Shown here: in pieces, positions 8,956 to 16,986 of the stretch
Layout: every line of letters begins with the position of its first letter
How positions within the stretch are numbered: the first letter of the stretch is position 1
Assembly (NCBI GenBank): GCA_012719955.1
Contig: JAAXZI010000080.1
Coordinates: 1 to 37,645 of the forward strand
From: Phycisphaerae bacterium
GTDB lineage: Bacteria; Planctomycetota; Phycisphaerae; UBA1845; PWPN01
DNA length: 37,645 nt
Reading direction: 5' to 3'
Translations under genes and position numbers: made by a program
Notes under the pieces: model-generated
What the model was told of the DNA's origin: nothing
Databases searched by the model: none
The model's input: the letters and a program-made list of their open reading frames with translations, nothing else

Positions 8956-10173
8956 ATGAGAACCATCGCTATTGCCAACCAGAAGGGCGGATGTGGCAAG
9001 ACCACCGTAAGCATCAACCTGGCCGCCTGCCTGGCCCGGGAGGGTCGCCGCACCCTGCTCGTGGACATGGATCCACAGGGCCATTGTGCTCTCGGCCTGG
9101 CTGTCCCTGAAGAGCAGATTGAAGTCAGCATCTACGACATACTCATGGACGGCCCGACGGGCGAACGTCTGGACATCACCCGGGCCGTCTGGCAGATCAC
9201 GGCCAACTTCGACCTGGCGCCGTCGACCAAGGTGCTGGCCGCCTTCGAGCAGGTGATGCAGGGACGCTCCGACTGCAACCATCGTCTGGCCGAAGCCCTG
9301 GCCGGGATCGACGGCAAGTACGACTTCGTCATCATCGATTGCCCGCCGCATATCGGCCTGCTCACGCAGAACGCGCTGACCGCCGCCAGTGAAGTGATTA
9401 TCCCGGTGGACACCGGTTACTTCTCGCTCCAGGGCCTCTCCAAGCAGCTCGAAACCATCGAGACGATGCGGGCGGGCCGCGAGAACCCCCTGGAGGTAAG
9501 AGTGCTGGCCAACCTCTATGACGTCCGCACCAAGCTGGGCCGCGAAATCCTCAGCGAGCTCAAGCGCAAATTCGGGCCGCTGATGTGCCACACCTTCATC
9601 AACTTCAACACCAAGCTCCGTGAGGGGGCCAGCTTCGGACAACCCATCACCGAGTATGACCCGACCAGCATGGGATTCCGCGATTTCGTTCGCCTGGCCC
9701 GCGAGTTGATCTCCACCGGCGGACCCGACATGGTGGCCACCACTCTGCTGCGGCAGGCCGACGAACTGTCTGAAAAGGCCGAGCAACTGCTGGCCACAAG
9801 CCGTCCGCTCTTCGCAAGCGACGGCAGCGAACCGCCGACCGAAAACGCCGCGCCCGCCACGCCCGAGCAGATCGATCGCAAGATCGAGGAAATCTACGGG
9901 ACCACGGTCACGCCCGAGGGAGTCTGGTTCGTCGCCCACGCCCCCGGCGCCCAGGAGGTCTCGGTGGCCGGCGATTTCAACAACTGGACGCCCTCCGCCA
10001 CTCCGATGATGCGCAATGGCCGGGCCGACTGCTTCCATGCCCTGCTGCCGCTGGCGCCGGGGCGGTATTGCTACCGATTCGTCGTTGACGGCCAGTGGCG
10101 CCATGACGACGGCAACACCTACGTTGAAGCCAACCCCTACGGCGAATTGAACTCGGTGATCGAGGTCGGTTGA
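8956..10173 (+). CDS. ParA/Soj-type ATPase fused to an AMPK-beta-like glycogen-binding domain
   Basis: A 405-aa protein. Residues 1 to about 270 form a complete ParA ATPase: deviant Walker A KGGCGKTT (10-17), Walker A' VDMDPQG (36-42) and Walker B FVIIDCPP (124-131). ParA proteins bind ATP, dimerise and position DNA or protein cargo on the nucleoid. After a linker (about 270-318) comes an early-set carbohydrate-binding domain of the AMPK-beta/CBM48 type (about 318-405): SVAGDFNNW, YRFVVDGQWRHDD and LNSVIEV. The glycogen contacts known in AMPK-beta (Trp, Lys, Trp, Asn) correspond to W344, R374 (conservative), W381 and N399. No parB or parS lies beside it, so it looks like an orphan positioning ATPase, perhaps for polysaccharide granules; that role is inferred. 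It appears to be a single-gene unit ending at a strong terminator. The ATG at 8956 follows a weak AAGGG. Confidence 0.9.
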   Translation: MRTIAIANQKGGCGKTTVSINLAACLAREGRRTLLVDMDPQGHCALGLAVPEEQIEVSIYDILMDGPTGERLDITRAVWQITANFDLAPSTKVLAAFEQVMQGRSDCNHRLAEALAGIDGKYDFVIIDCPPHIGLLTQNALTAASEVIIPVDTGYFSLQGLSKQLETIETMRAGRENPLEVRVLANLYDVRTKLGREILSELKRKFGPLMCHTFINFNTKLREGASFGQPITEYDPTSMGFRDFVRLARELISTGGPDMVATTLLRQADELSEKAEQLLATSRPLFASDGSEPPTENAAPATPEQIDRKIEEIYGTTVTPEGVWFVAHAPGAQEVSVAGDFNNWTPSATPMMRNGRADCFHALLPLAPGRYCYRFVVDGQWRHDDGNTYVEANPYGELNSVIEVG

Positions 10174-10256
10174 CCGACACCGTGCGACCGTCGCCGCGGA
10201 TCACGGCCCCTGAGCCGCGGCCCGCGTCAGGAATCAAAAACATAACCCCGAGAAAC

Positions 10257-10286
10257 AAAACGGCCGGCGTTTATGCCGGCCGTTTC
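10257..10286. terminator. Rho-independent terminator
   Basis: AAAA plus CGGCCGGC (10261-10268), loop GTTTAT, then GCCGGCCG (10275-10282) and TTT. The stem is GC-only with an A/T flank on both sides, so it can serve the ParA fusion gene from the left and trpC, which converges from the right. Confidence 0.85.
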
Positions 10287-10387
10287 GCTTTCCGCCACCC
10301 ACACGCAATACCGGCGTGATGTACCGAAGAACTCCGCCACGCCTGGAGCACAAGGACCATCCGGCCGATGCCGTCGGTATCGATGGC

Positions 10388-11191
10388 TCAGCCCAACAGG
10401 TCTTTCACCGCCTGGCGAATATCGCCGGCCCGCATGAGCGTCTCCCCCACCAGGATCGCCCGGGCCCCCACCTCGATCAGGGCCTCCACGTCGGCGCGCG
10501 TCCGGATCCCGCTCTCTGAAACCAGAACCGTCCCCGGCCCCACCATGCCGGCCAGACGGCGCGTGGTTTCCAGGTCGGTCCGCTGGACCTTCAGGTCACG
10601 GTTGTTGATGCCCAGCAGGCTGCGTTTGTCGTTGGGGAAGGTTATCTCGCGCAGCAAGGCTTCCAGCGTTTCCGCCTCGTGGACCTCAATGAGCGTGCTC
10701 ATGCCCAGGTCGAAGGAGATCTCCAACATCTCCTTGAGCACCGCCGGAGCCAACAGCTCGCCAATCAGCAGAATGCAATCAGCCCCCGCCGCCCGCGACT
10801 CATAAATCTGGTAAGGGTCCACGATGAAGTCTTTACGCAGCACGGGCAGCGGCACCTCCGCCTTGATCGCCTCGATAAACTCCAGGCGGCCCTCGAAGTA
10901 GACCTCATCGGTGACGATGCTCAGCGCGCTCGCCCCCGCCTCAAAATACTCCTGGGCGATTTTCTCGGCATCAAAATCCGGACGGATCAGCCCGGCGGAT
11001 GGCGAACGCCGCTTGATCTCCGCGATCAAGTGCACGCCGAACGGCGGCGGGGCCGCGATCAAACCATGAAAGTCCTGCGCCGTGGGGAGATCCGCGATCT
11101 GCCTTTTCAGATCGTTCACAGGCCGACGCACCTTGGCCCGCATTACCTCACTTCGTTTTGTCTCAACAATCTGGTCCAATATGTTGCCCAC
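10388..11191 (-). CDS. trpC: Indole-3-glycerol phosphate synthase
   Basis: A 267-aa TIM-barrel enzyme that closes the indole ring in tryptophan synthesis, converting carboxyphenylamino-deoxyribulose phosphate to indole-3-glycerol phosphate. Family motifs are complete: LIAEIKRRSPSAG, VLRKDFIVDPYQIYESR, LLIGELL, LLGINNRDL and VLVSESGI. The start is the GTG at 11191: a GGAGG (complement of 11201-11205) lies nine bases upstream and the protein then begins VGNILDQIVETKR as expected. A longer frame to 11263 would run into the divergent CPBP gene. No other trp gene is nearby, so it is not part of a classical trp operon here. Confidence 0.96.
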   Translation of the reverse strand: MGNILDQIVETKRSEVMRAKVRRPVNDLKRQIADLPTAQDFHGLIAAPPPFGVHLIAEIKRRSPSAGLIRPDFDAEKIAQEYFEAGASALSIVTDEVYFEGRLEFIEAIKAEVPLPVLRKDFIVDPYQIYESRAAGADCILLIGELLAPAVLKEMLEISFDLGMSTLIEVHEAETLEALLREITFPNDKRSLLGINNRDLKVQRTDLETTRRLAGMVGPGTVLVSESGIRTRADVEALIEVGARAILVGETLMRAGDIRQAVKDLLG

Positions 11192-11262
11192 GGCCGATAA
11201 CCTCCATAAATCACGTTGGTCCCAAATTGTATTGCAAGAAAGAGTATAACCCAATAGCGCCA

Positions 11263-12144
11263 ATGGCCGAACGAACCTTGAACACCCTCGACAACCTCCT
11301 GATGGCCGGCGGAGCGGTGATTCTCCTCCTCGCGGTGGCCTGGTGGTGGTGGACCGGCCGGCGCGATCCCCTGCGCGGCGCCCCGCTGCGGGTCAATCGA
11401 CTCGAAGTAGCGCATATTTGGTTCTGTATTGCAGTGGTACTGTTGAGCTGGGCTGCCGGCGGACAAATTGCCGCCTGGATTGCACCGGACGGGCTCAGCC
11501 AGGAGCAACTGCGGAACTGGCAGGGTGTCTTTGGCGCCAATTTTGGGGCTGCCGTCAATATCGTTGTATGCCTGTCACTGGCCTGGGTGACATTTCGTGG
11601 CGGTCTGCGCGGCTTCGGATTTGGCCGGCAACGGCTGACCAGCGTAATCAAATGGGGGGTAGGCGGCTGGCTGGTCGGCTTATTCCTGACCGGGGGTATT
11701 TTCTGGATTACTCATTGGGTCCTCCGGAGCTTTTTCCCCCAATACCAACCGCCCGAACACGGCGTCTTCACCGCTCTGCGGGATCCGAGCCTGCGTCCCT
11801 GGATGCGGGCGGTGGCCAGCTTTGGGGCATTCGCCCTGGTTCCCGTTGGCGAGGAAGTGCTCTTTCGCGGGATCCTCCAGACCGGATTTCAGAAGCTGAT
11901 ACCACCCAGGGCCGGCTCGCTTCAGCATCGCTGGGCGGCCATTCTGGCCATCGGTATGCTCTTTGGCGCGGTGCATTCATCGACGCCGCAGCACATCCCG
12001 GCACTCATGGTCCTGGGTATGCTGCTGGGCTTTCTTTACGAGCGCACCGGCTCCCTTCGCGTGCCCATTCTGGTACACATGCTTTTCAACGGCAAATCAC
12101 TGCTCTGGGACTTTCTGGCCAGGACTTACATGCAAAGCCAGTAG
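11263..12144 (+). CDS. CPBP family intramembrane metalloprotease
   Basis: A 293-aa polytopic membrane protein of the CPBP/Abi (CAAX protease and bacteriocin-processing) family. The expected catalytic motifs are present: GEEVLFRG with E197 and E198, LFGAVHSSTPQHIPAL with H238, and LVHMLFN with H272. About seven hydrophobic helices can be seen. The ATG at 11263 (MAERTLNTLDNLL) is preferred; a longer frame from 11158 would overlap the trpC start and lacks hydrophobic character. It is divergent from trpC with about 70 nt between. Its 3' end overlaps the next gene, on the opposite strand, by 19 nt. The substrate is unknown. Confidence 0.87.
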   Translation: MAERTLNTLDNLLMAGGAVILLLAVAWWWWTGRRDPLRGAPLRVNRLEVAHIWFCIAVVLLSWAAGGQIAAWIAPDGLSQEQLRNWQGVFGANFGAAVNIVVCLSLAWVTFRGGLRGFGFGRQRLTSVIKWGVGGWLVGLFLTGGIFWITHWVLRSFFPQYQPPEHGVFTALRDPSLRPWMRAVASFGAFALVPVGEEVLFRGILQTGFQKLIPPRAGSLQHRWAAILAIGMLFGAVHSSTPQHIPALMVLGMLLGFLYERTGSLRVPILVHMLFNGKSLLWDFLARTYMQSQ

Positions 12145-12512
12145 ATCAGCAGCAAATCGATGAAGATGGCCGCTACCAGCGCGAAGGACAGGCGCATGGG
12201 AATGGACCAGGCATCGGGGCGGGTCAAGGTGCCCAAAGTGGCCGCGGATTCGAAGCGCACGGGCTCGATATCACCCGCGTGATACTGGGCCTCGGCGATC
12301 AGCAACATGGCGTCGAATTCAGACAGCCCCAGATGGGCGGCATAGCGGATCAGCTCTTCGCGTTTGGAATAGCGGAGGAAGCCGGCCTCCAACTCTCCTA
12401 CCACCATGCTCTTGAAAATCCGCCGTTTTTCTTCGGACGTGAAGGCGGTGGCCGGACGGTCTACCCCCCGGAGCCGAACCTCAGATACAGTCGATTCGGA
12501 ATGTTCTGGCAT
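12126..12512 (-). CDS. Hypothetical protein with C-terminal membrane anchor
   Basis: A 128-aa protein. Residues of about 25-85 are helical and charged (FTSEEKRRIFKSMVVGELEAG, then ELIRYAAHLGLSEFDAMLLIAEAQY). The last 25 residues form one transmembrane segment (LSFALVAAIFIDLLLIYWL), so the bulk probably faces the cytosol as a tail-anchored protein. It converges on, and overlaps by 19 nt, the CPBP protease. No known family is recognised. Confidence 0.65.
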   Translation of the reverse strand: MPEHSESTVSEVRLRGVDRPATAFTSEEKRRIFKSMVVGELEAGFLRYSKREELIRYAAHLGLSEFDAMLLIAEAQYHAGDIEPVRFESAATLGTLTRPDAWSIPMRLSFALVAAIFIDLLLIYWLCM

Positions 12513-12660
12513 CCCTCCCGCTCCTCTCCTCGCTCTCGCGGCCGGATTTACCGCTCCTCATGCGATTCTACCCGGAAGAGGTGCGGAATTCTCGCAAAAA
12601 ATGGCTCGAAAACGCCGCGGGATGGGCTGTCAGACGGGAAAACGAGGCTATCGGACCTGT

Positions 12661-12688
12661 CCTGAACCTCGAACCCTGAACCCTGCCT
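12661..12688. repeat. GAACCCT word repeat
   Basis: Three or so tandem copies of CTGAACC/CGAACCCTGAACCCTG. The same words recur at about 18265-18308. The rest of 12513-12694 shows no gene. Confidence 0.6.
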
Positions 12689-12694
12689 ACTCCC

Positions 12695-14389
12695 TCAGTA
12701 CTCCATCCGCGAGAAGTGCCGGATCCCGATGCCCATGGCCACCACCGCCGCCACCAGGTTGACGGCCACCACCAATCCCAGCCAGGCCACCATCTCCTGG
12801 GAGAAGGCTGTTCCCCAGTCGCTCGCCAGCGCCTTGACGCTCATGATGCCCATCCCCACCAGTGACACCACCACCAGGGCGATGGAGGTCAGCAGGCTTA
12901 CCGTGCCGCCAAAGCCGCCGGCGATCCGAGCCGGGTTGCGCTCGTTGAAGATGGGCATACGCGCCCCAATGCCGATGCTCACGCCGCACAGGCCCATGCA
13001 GATGGCAATGATCGAGATGATGTGGGCGGTCGCCAGCGGGCGCGACAATTCGAGCTTGTAGACCGAGACGGCCATCACCCCCACCGCCGCCATCCCCGTG
13101 ATGGTCAGCGCGTACAAGAACTTGGCCAGGATGATCCGCCCGCGCGAGATGGGCAACAGGCCCAGCAGCCAGAGTTGCTGACCCTCCAGCGAGACCAGCG
13201 GGAAAACAAACCGGTTGGTGAACGTGGCCAGGATCAGGCTCACCGCCGTCTGATTGAGGAACGCGATCAAAAGCTTCAGCTTGGGATCATCAAAATCGCT
13301 CCAGAGCCGCTGTACGTTACTCACGTACAGCACCAGCAGACCCACCAGGATGGCCATCTGCGACCACTGGAGTGGGTCGCGGCAGAGGCTCTTGAGATCC
13401 TTGGCCGCCAGCATTCGCTGTCGCCAGGGCAGATAGGCGAAGAACACCTCGGCCAACCAGGAGACGAACCTGCCGCTGCGGCGTGCGCCCCGCGCGCCCG
13501 ACCCCTGGGCCCGGTCAAAAGCGGTCATGAAGCATCGCGAGACGATGGTCACCGCCACCATGCTCGCGAACAGGGCATTGGCCAGGGTCACGAACAGATA
13601 GAAGATCGCCTCGGGCGTTTGCCCCTGGAGTGCGTGGTTGATGCCCTTGGAGACCCACGTGTGCGGCAGCATCGCCCCCTGAACCAGGGCCACGCGGTCA
13701 TAAAAGTCGGTGAGCCAGCGGGCCGAGTTCATCGGCGTGCGGGCCACGTTCCACATCCACCACGCCCCCGTAGCGCCAATGATCAGGCCCAGGATGACAA
13801 TCATGCGCCGCGGCGTTTTGGGAAACACCACCGCCGCCCCCCACGCCAGCAGCAACCCCAGCGCCCCGGGCATGGGAATAAACAGCAGAAAAATAGCCAG
13901 AAACAGCGGATAGAAGCTGAAGGGCTCGTCGAAGGTGCGGGCCATGGCCATCATCAGCGGAAGCCCCAGCAGCAGCAGCGACCAGCTCGAAAGCACCAGG
14001 CTTTCCAGATACTTGACGATGACCACGTCACGCGGGCGCAAAGGGCCGGCCAGCAGGTAGGAGCTCTCCGGCCGCCGGAACAGGCCGCCGTACGACAGAA
14101 TCGCGTTGGAGAAGGCCAGCATCCCGGTCATGGCCAGGAAGAAAAACGTGAAGATCAGCGGGGTGGCGACAATCCCTTCCAGCACCGGCCGGCGCACCTG
14201 CCGCAACGTATAGACCAGCAGCACGTACAGACCGATCCAGATCAGCACGATGGACAGAATGGAGCCGACCAACCGCACCGGCCGGTGGGCCAGTGCCTGG
14301 CGCAGATGGTTGCGCAACAGCAACAGCCGCAGCCGCAGGAGCAGCAGGACGCCGTCGGGGATTAACGCTATTGCAGCTCGGTCGGTCAT
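12695..14389 (-). CDS. ABC exporter permease, multi-span membrane protein
   Basis: A 564-aa integral membrane protein with about 12 hydrophobic segments in two halves, split by a soluble charged region (about 300-345, DRAQGSGARGARRSGR...). It resembles the putative ABC exporter permease family (ABC_export-like), with phrases such as SSYLLAGPLRPRDVVIVK and QLWLLGLLPISRGRIILAKF placed symmetrically in the two halves. It lies downstream of the ATP-binding protein gene, separated by a 177-nt inverted-repeat element, and is very likely its partner. The substrate is unknown. Confidence 0.8.
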   Translation of the reverse strand: MTDRAAIALIPDGVLLLLRLRLLLLRNHLRQALAHRPVRLVGSILSIVLIWIGLYVLLVYTLRQVRRPVLEGIVATPLIFTFFFLAMTGMLAFSNAILSYGGLFRRPESSYLLAGPLRPRDVVIVKYLESLVLSSWSLLLLGLPLMMAMARTFDEPFSFYPLFLAIFLLFIPMPGALGLLLAWGAAVVFPKTPRRMIVILGLIIGATGAWWMWNVARTPMNSARWLTDFYDRVALVQGAMLPHTWVSKGINHALQGQTPEAIFYLFVTLANALFASMVAVTIVSRCFMTAFDRAQGSGARGARRSGRFVSWLAEVFFAYLPWRQRMLAAKDLKSLCRDPLQWSQMAILVGLLVLYVSNVQRLWSDFDDPKLKLLIAFLNQTAVSLILATFTNRFVFPLVSLEGQQLWLLGLLPISRGRIILAKFLYALTITGMAAVGVMAVSVYKLELSRPLATAHIISIIAICMGLCGVSIGIGARMPIFNERNPARIAGGFGGTVSLLTSIALVVVSLVGMGIMSVKALASDWGTAFSQEMVAWLGLVVAVNLVAAVVAMGIGIRHFSRMEY

Positions 14390-14415
14390 GGTGTGCCCAA
14401 CGCGCCTCTCCGTGA

Positions 14416-14561
14416 GAATGACGAATGTCTAATGACCAATGTCTAAAGAATGATCAAAACCCTAATGACTAATGCCAAACTGAGACGGCAGCGCACTTCG
14501 TCATTAGACATTGCGTCGTTGGACATTCTTTAGACATTAGGATTTCAGTCATTCGTCATTC
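14416..14561. repeat. Intergenic inverted repeat of AATGAC/GTCATT words
   Basis: The left arm (14416-14452) and the right arm (14524-14561) are inverted copies. The outer 12 nt (GAATGACGAATG) and the inner 15 nt (AATGTCTAAAGAATG) are identical after reverse complement; only the middle differs. More inverted words fill the loop. TTCTTTAGACATTAGGATTT (14526-14545) occurs again exactly at 23305-23324. The element splits an ABC operon between its ATPase and permease genes. Confidence 0.85.
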
Positions 14562-14566
14562 CTCCA

Positions 14567-15328
14567 CTACCTCGGTATCGCCTCCCGCGACGCGTCCCGC
14601 TCGTCGTCGGTCAGGTTCAGGAAAATATCCTCCAGTGAGGCGTTCTCCGCGGCCTGGGCCCGGAGTTCCGCCAGCGTGCCGACGGCCACCAGCCGCCCGT
14701 GGTGGATGATGCCGATGCGGTCGGCCACCGCTTCGGCCACCTCCAGCGTGTGCGTGCTCATGAACACCGTCCGCCCCTCGCGGGTCATCTCCCGCATCAG
14801 GTCTTTGACCGTACGCACGGTTCGCGGGTCCAGCCCCACCATCGGCTCGTCGGTGATCAGCACCCGGGGCTCATGCAGCAGCGCCGCCGCCAGCGCGGTA
14901 CGCTGCTTCATGCCGTGCGAATAGCTCTCGGTAAGTTGGTCGAGAAAATCGCCCATCTCCAGCCGCGCGATCAGCAGGCGGGCCCGCTCCCGGGCGACGG
15001 CCGGCTCCAGGCCGTACATCCGGGCGACGAATTCCAGAAACTCCCGCCCGGTCAGCTTCTCATAAAGGAACGGCTGGTCGGGCACGTAGGCGATCTGGGC
15101 CTTGGCCATCTGTCCGTCCAACCCCATCGGATGGCCGCACACGCGGACCGTGCCACTGTCAGCCCGCAGCAGCCCGGCGATCATTTTGATGGTGGTCGTC
15201 TTGCCCGCGCCGTTCGGGCCCAGGAAGGCAAACAGCTCGCCCTCGTGGATCTCAAGCTGCAGGCGGCTGACGGCCGTGAAGTTGCCATAGCGTTTGGTGA
15301 CGTCGCTCAGTTCAATGGCCGCTGCCAT
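14567..15328 (-). CDS. ABC transporter ATP-binding protein
   Basis: A 253-aa ATPase of an exporter. Visible motifs: Walker A GPNGAGKTTT (about 37-46), a Q-loop-region variant AYVPDQPFLYEKLTG, signature SYSHGMKQR (in place of LSGGQ, common in this exporter group), Walker B RVLITDEPMVGLDP and the H-loop MSTHTLE. The cytosolic dimer would power the permease encoded downstream. Its start overlaps the end of the preceding membrane-anchored gene by 17 nt, implying one transcript and coupled translation. Confidence 0.93.
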   Translation of the reverse strand: MAAAIELSDVTKRYGNFTAVSRLQLEIHEGELFAFLGPNGAGKTTTIKMIAGLLRADSGTVRVCGHPMGLDGQMAKAQIAYVPDQPFLYEKLTGREFLEFVARMYGLEPAVARERARLLIARLEMGDFLDQLTESYSHGMKQRTALAAALLHEPRVLITDEPMVGLDPRTVRTVKDLMREMTREGRTVFMSTHTLEVAEAVADRIGIIHHGRLVAVGTLAELRAQAAENASLEDIFLNLTDDERDASREAIPR

Positions 15329-16160
15329 AGGGCCCTCTCTCTCTACGGGTCATGATCCGCACCCGATCTCTGGCCTGGTGGCGGGCTTTCAAGTCGTACG
15401 GCTCTATCTCCAAGGTCAGCTTCTTCATGCCCGGCACGGCAACCTCCTGCCGAAGCACCTGGCCGTCATCCGCCACCCAGGCCATGCTGCCCTGGTCGCG
15501 AATCTGCACCACGAAACACTCCACCTGGCCCTTCCCTTCGATGGGAATCGATTCCCGCCCCGTCACCTGGGCAATGACGGATTTGAACTCCGCCTTCCGG
15601 CTCTGAATGGCCGAGAAGGGGTCCAGGATCTGCATCCGCCAGGACTGTCCCACGCGCAGCTTCGGCAGGACCGTAAACGGCCGTAACGACTCGCCGATCA
15701 TCCGGCTGGCGGACACGTCCAGGTTGGCCTGGCGAGTCATCGGCCCGACCTGAAGCTCGCACGGGAAGTAGATCCCCCGGCGCTCTCCGTGAACGGTGAT
15801 GATCATGGGCACCCCGTACACATCCAGGCGGAAGCTGTCCAGCTCGCCTTCAGTGTCGAACTCGGTGGCCGACTCGAAGCGCACGGGCGGCAACAGCTTC
15901 AGCCCATCGATGAGAACCGTGCCGTTCAGCGACGTGTGGCCGTTGGCCTCGCGCTGCACGTCGCTCCAGGCGGTACCGATCCGCTGGCGCTGCGCATCGA
16001 AGATGCCGAATTGCTCCTCGCGTTTGGCCTGCTCGAACTGGGTGGACTGAATTCGCGGCACGTCCTGGGCCGTCCATGCCGGCCAGACATCGCGCCGGAT
16101 CAAGGCGGCCATCGCCACCAGCCACAGCGTCAGCACCGCGATAAACAGCCATCGGTACAT
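15312..16160 (-). CDS. Membrane-anchored extracytoplasmic protein of the ABC operon
   Basis: A 282-aa protein with an N-terminal hydrophobic helix (YRWLFIAVLTLWLVAMAALI) and a long beta-rich outer domain (about 30-265) that includes FPCELQVGP, FTVLPKLRVGQSWRM and VECFVVQIRDQGSMAWVADDGQVLRQEV. This layout resembles DUF3108-like proteins that measure or bind envelope lipids, but the match is only a guess. The ATG at 16160 is preferred over a GTG two codons upstream because AGGGG lies eight bases before it. Its end overlaps the ATPase gene by 17 nt, so it probably acts with the exporter. Confidence 0.75.
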   Translation of the reverse strand: MYRWLFIAVLTLWLVAMAALIRRDVWPAWTAQDVPRIQSTQFEQAKREEQFGIFDAQRQRIGTAWSDVQREANGHTSLNGTVLIDGLKLLPPVRFESATEFDTEGELDSFRLDVYGVPMIITVHGERRGIYFPCELQVGPMTRQANLDVSASRMIGESLRPFTVLPKLRVGQSWRMQILDPFSAIQSRKAEFKSVIAQVTGRESIPIEGKGQVECFVVQIRDQGSMAWVADDGQVLRQEVAVPGMKKLTLEIEPYDLKARHQARDRVRIMTRRERGPYGSGH

Positions 16161-16289
16161 CGCCACTACCCCTGGCCGGCAGGTCCGCCTTCCGGCTCAT
16201 CCACCACTGATTTTACGTGGTCGTGCCACCATTCACAATTGCCGCTGAGTCGCCCGATCTTACCAAACCCGAGGTGCCGGCGCTTCGAC

Positions 16290-16694
16290 CTAACCTTCTA
16301 CACATCTCACCAGCATGTGTCGCTGGCGAGGGCCGTCGAACTCGCAGAAGTAGATCCCCTGCCAGGTCCCCAGAACCAGCCGACCGTCCTCCACCAGCAC
16401 CATCTGCGAGCAGCCGACGAGCGACGACTTGATATGCGCATCGCTGTTGCCCTCGCTGTGGCGGTAGGCGGCCTCGTCCCTGGGCACAAGCTGATCGAGC
16501 TTCCACAGCACGTCGTGGAGCACATCCGGATCGGCGTTTTCCTGGATGGTGACCCCGGCCGTCGTATGCGGAACGAAGCAGATCACGCAGCCGTTTTTCA
16601 GGCCCGCGTCACGCACCGCCCGCTGAACCTCCGCAGTGACGTCGATCATCTGGCTCCGCTGGCGGGTGGGTACGGTTACACTGACGATCTTCAT
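16290..16694 (-). CDS. yjbQ: YjbQ/UPF0047 family protein
   Basis: A 134-aa single-domain protein of the YjbQ family, whose members have been reported to have weak thiamine phosphate synthase activity; the main role is unsettled. The three conserved blocks are clear: FVPHTTAGVTIQENADPDV, YRHSEGNSDAHIKSSLVG and LGTWQGIYFCEFDGPR, with the His and Asp residues expected at the active cleft. The ATG at 16694 (MKIVSVTVPT) has GGAG nine bases upstream. A longer frame to 16724 is possible but unneeded. It is divergent from mnmA. Confidence 0.9.
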   Translation of the reverse strand: MKIVSVTVPTRQRSQMIDVTAEVQRAVRDAGLKNGCVICFVPHTTAGVTIQENADPDVLHDVLWKLDQLVPRDEAAYRHSEGNSDAHIKSSLVGCSQMVLVEDGRLVLGTWQGIYFCEFDGPRQRHMLVRCVEG

Positions 16695-16880
16695 GTTCAG
16701 GCTCTCCGTTTTGGCTGCCGCCATCCGCGGATTCTATAATCATCGACAACAGCCGGGAAGCGCCGGTTTCAAGCCGGGATGCACACACCCCGGCCGGAGG
16801 TCCAGGGAGCGTCGGCGCGAGATGAGCAGGCGGTGGTCTGCCGGTTCCCGGCCTGTGCTTCAACATTACAGCGCAAGGTC

Positions 16881-16946
16881 GTAGCGACCGGGCTCCGTAC
16901 CGGCCGTTTGGCCCGTAAAACGGCCGGTACGGAGCCCGGCCGCTAC
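16881..16946. repeat. 29-bp hairpin made of two inverted GC-palindrome units
   Basis: The left arm (16881-16909) and the right arm (16918-16946) are reverse complements at 28 of 29 positions, around an 8-nt loop GGCCCGTA. Each arm is one unit of the family seen at 5752-6030. It sits between the divergent yjbQ and mnmA genes, ending 40 nt before the mnmA start, where it could hinder or shape transcription. Confidence 0.9.
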
Positions 16947-16986
16947 AGAAAAAATGGCCCACTTTGCGCTGTGGGGTTCAAGCACC

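Noticed and set aside
13022-14365. Open frame (447 aa) opposite the ABC permease
   Set aside because: Extremely His/Gln/Arg-rich, no domain; the permease strand has clean transmembrane segments.
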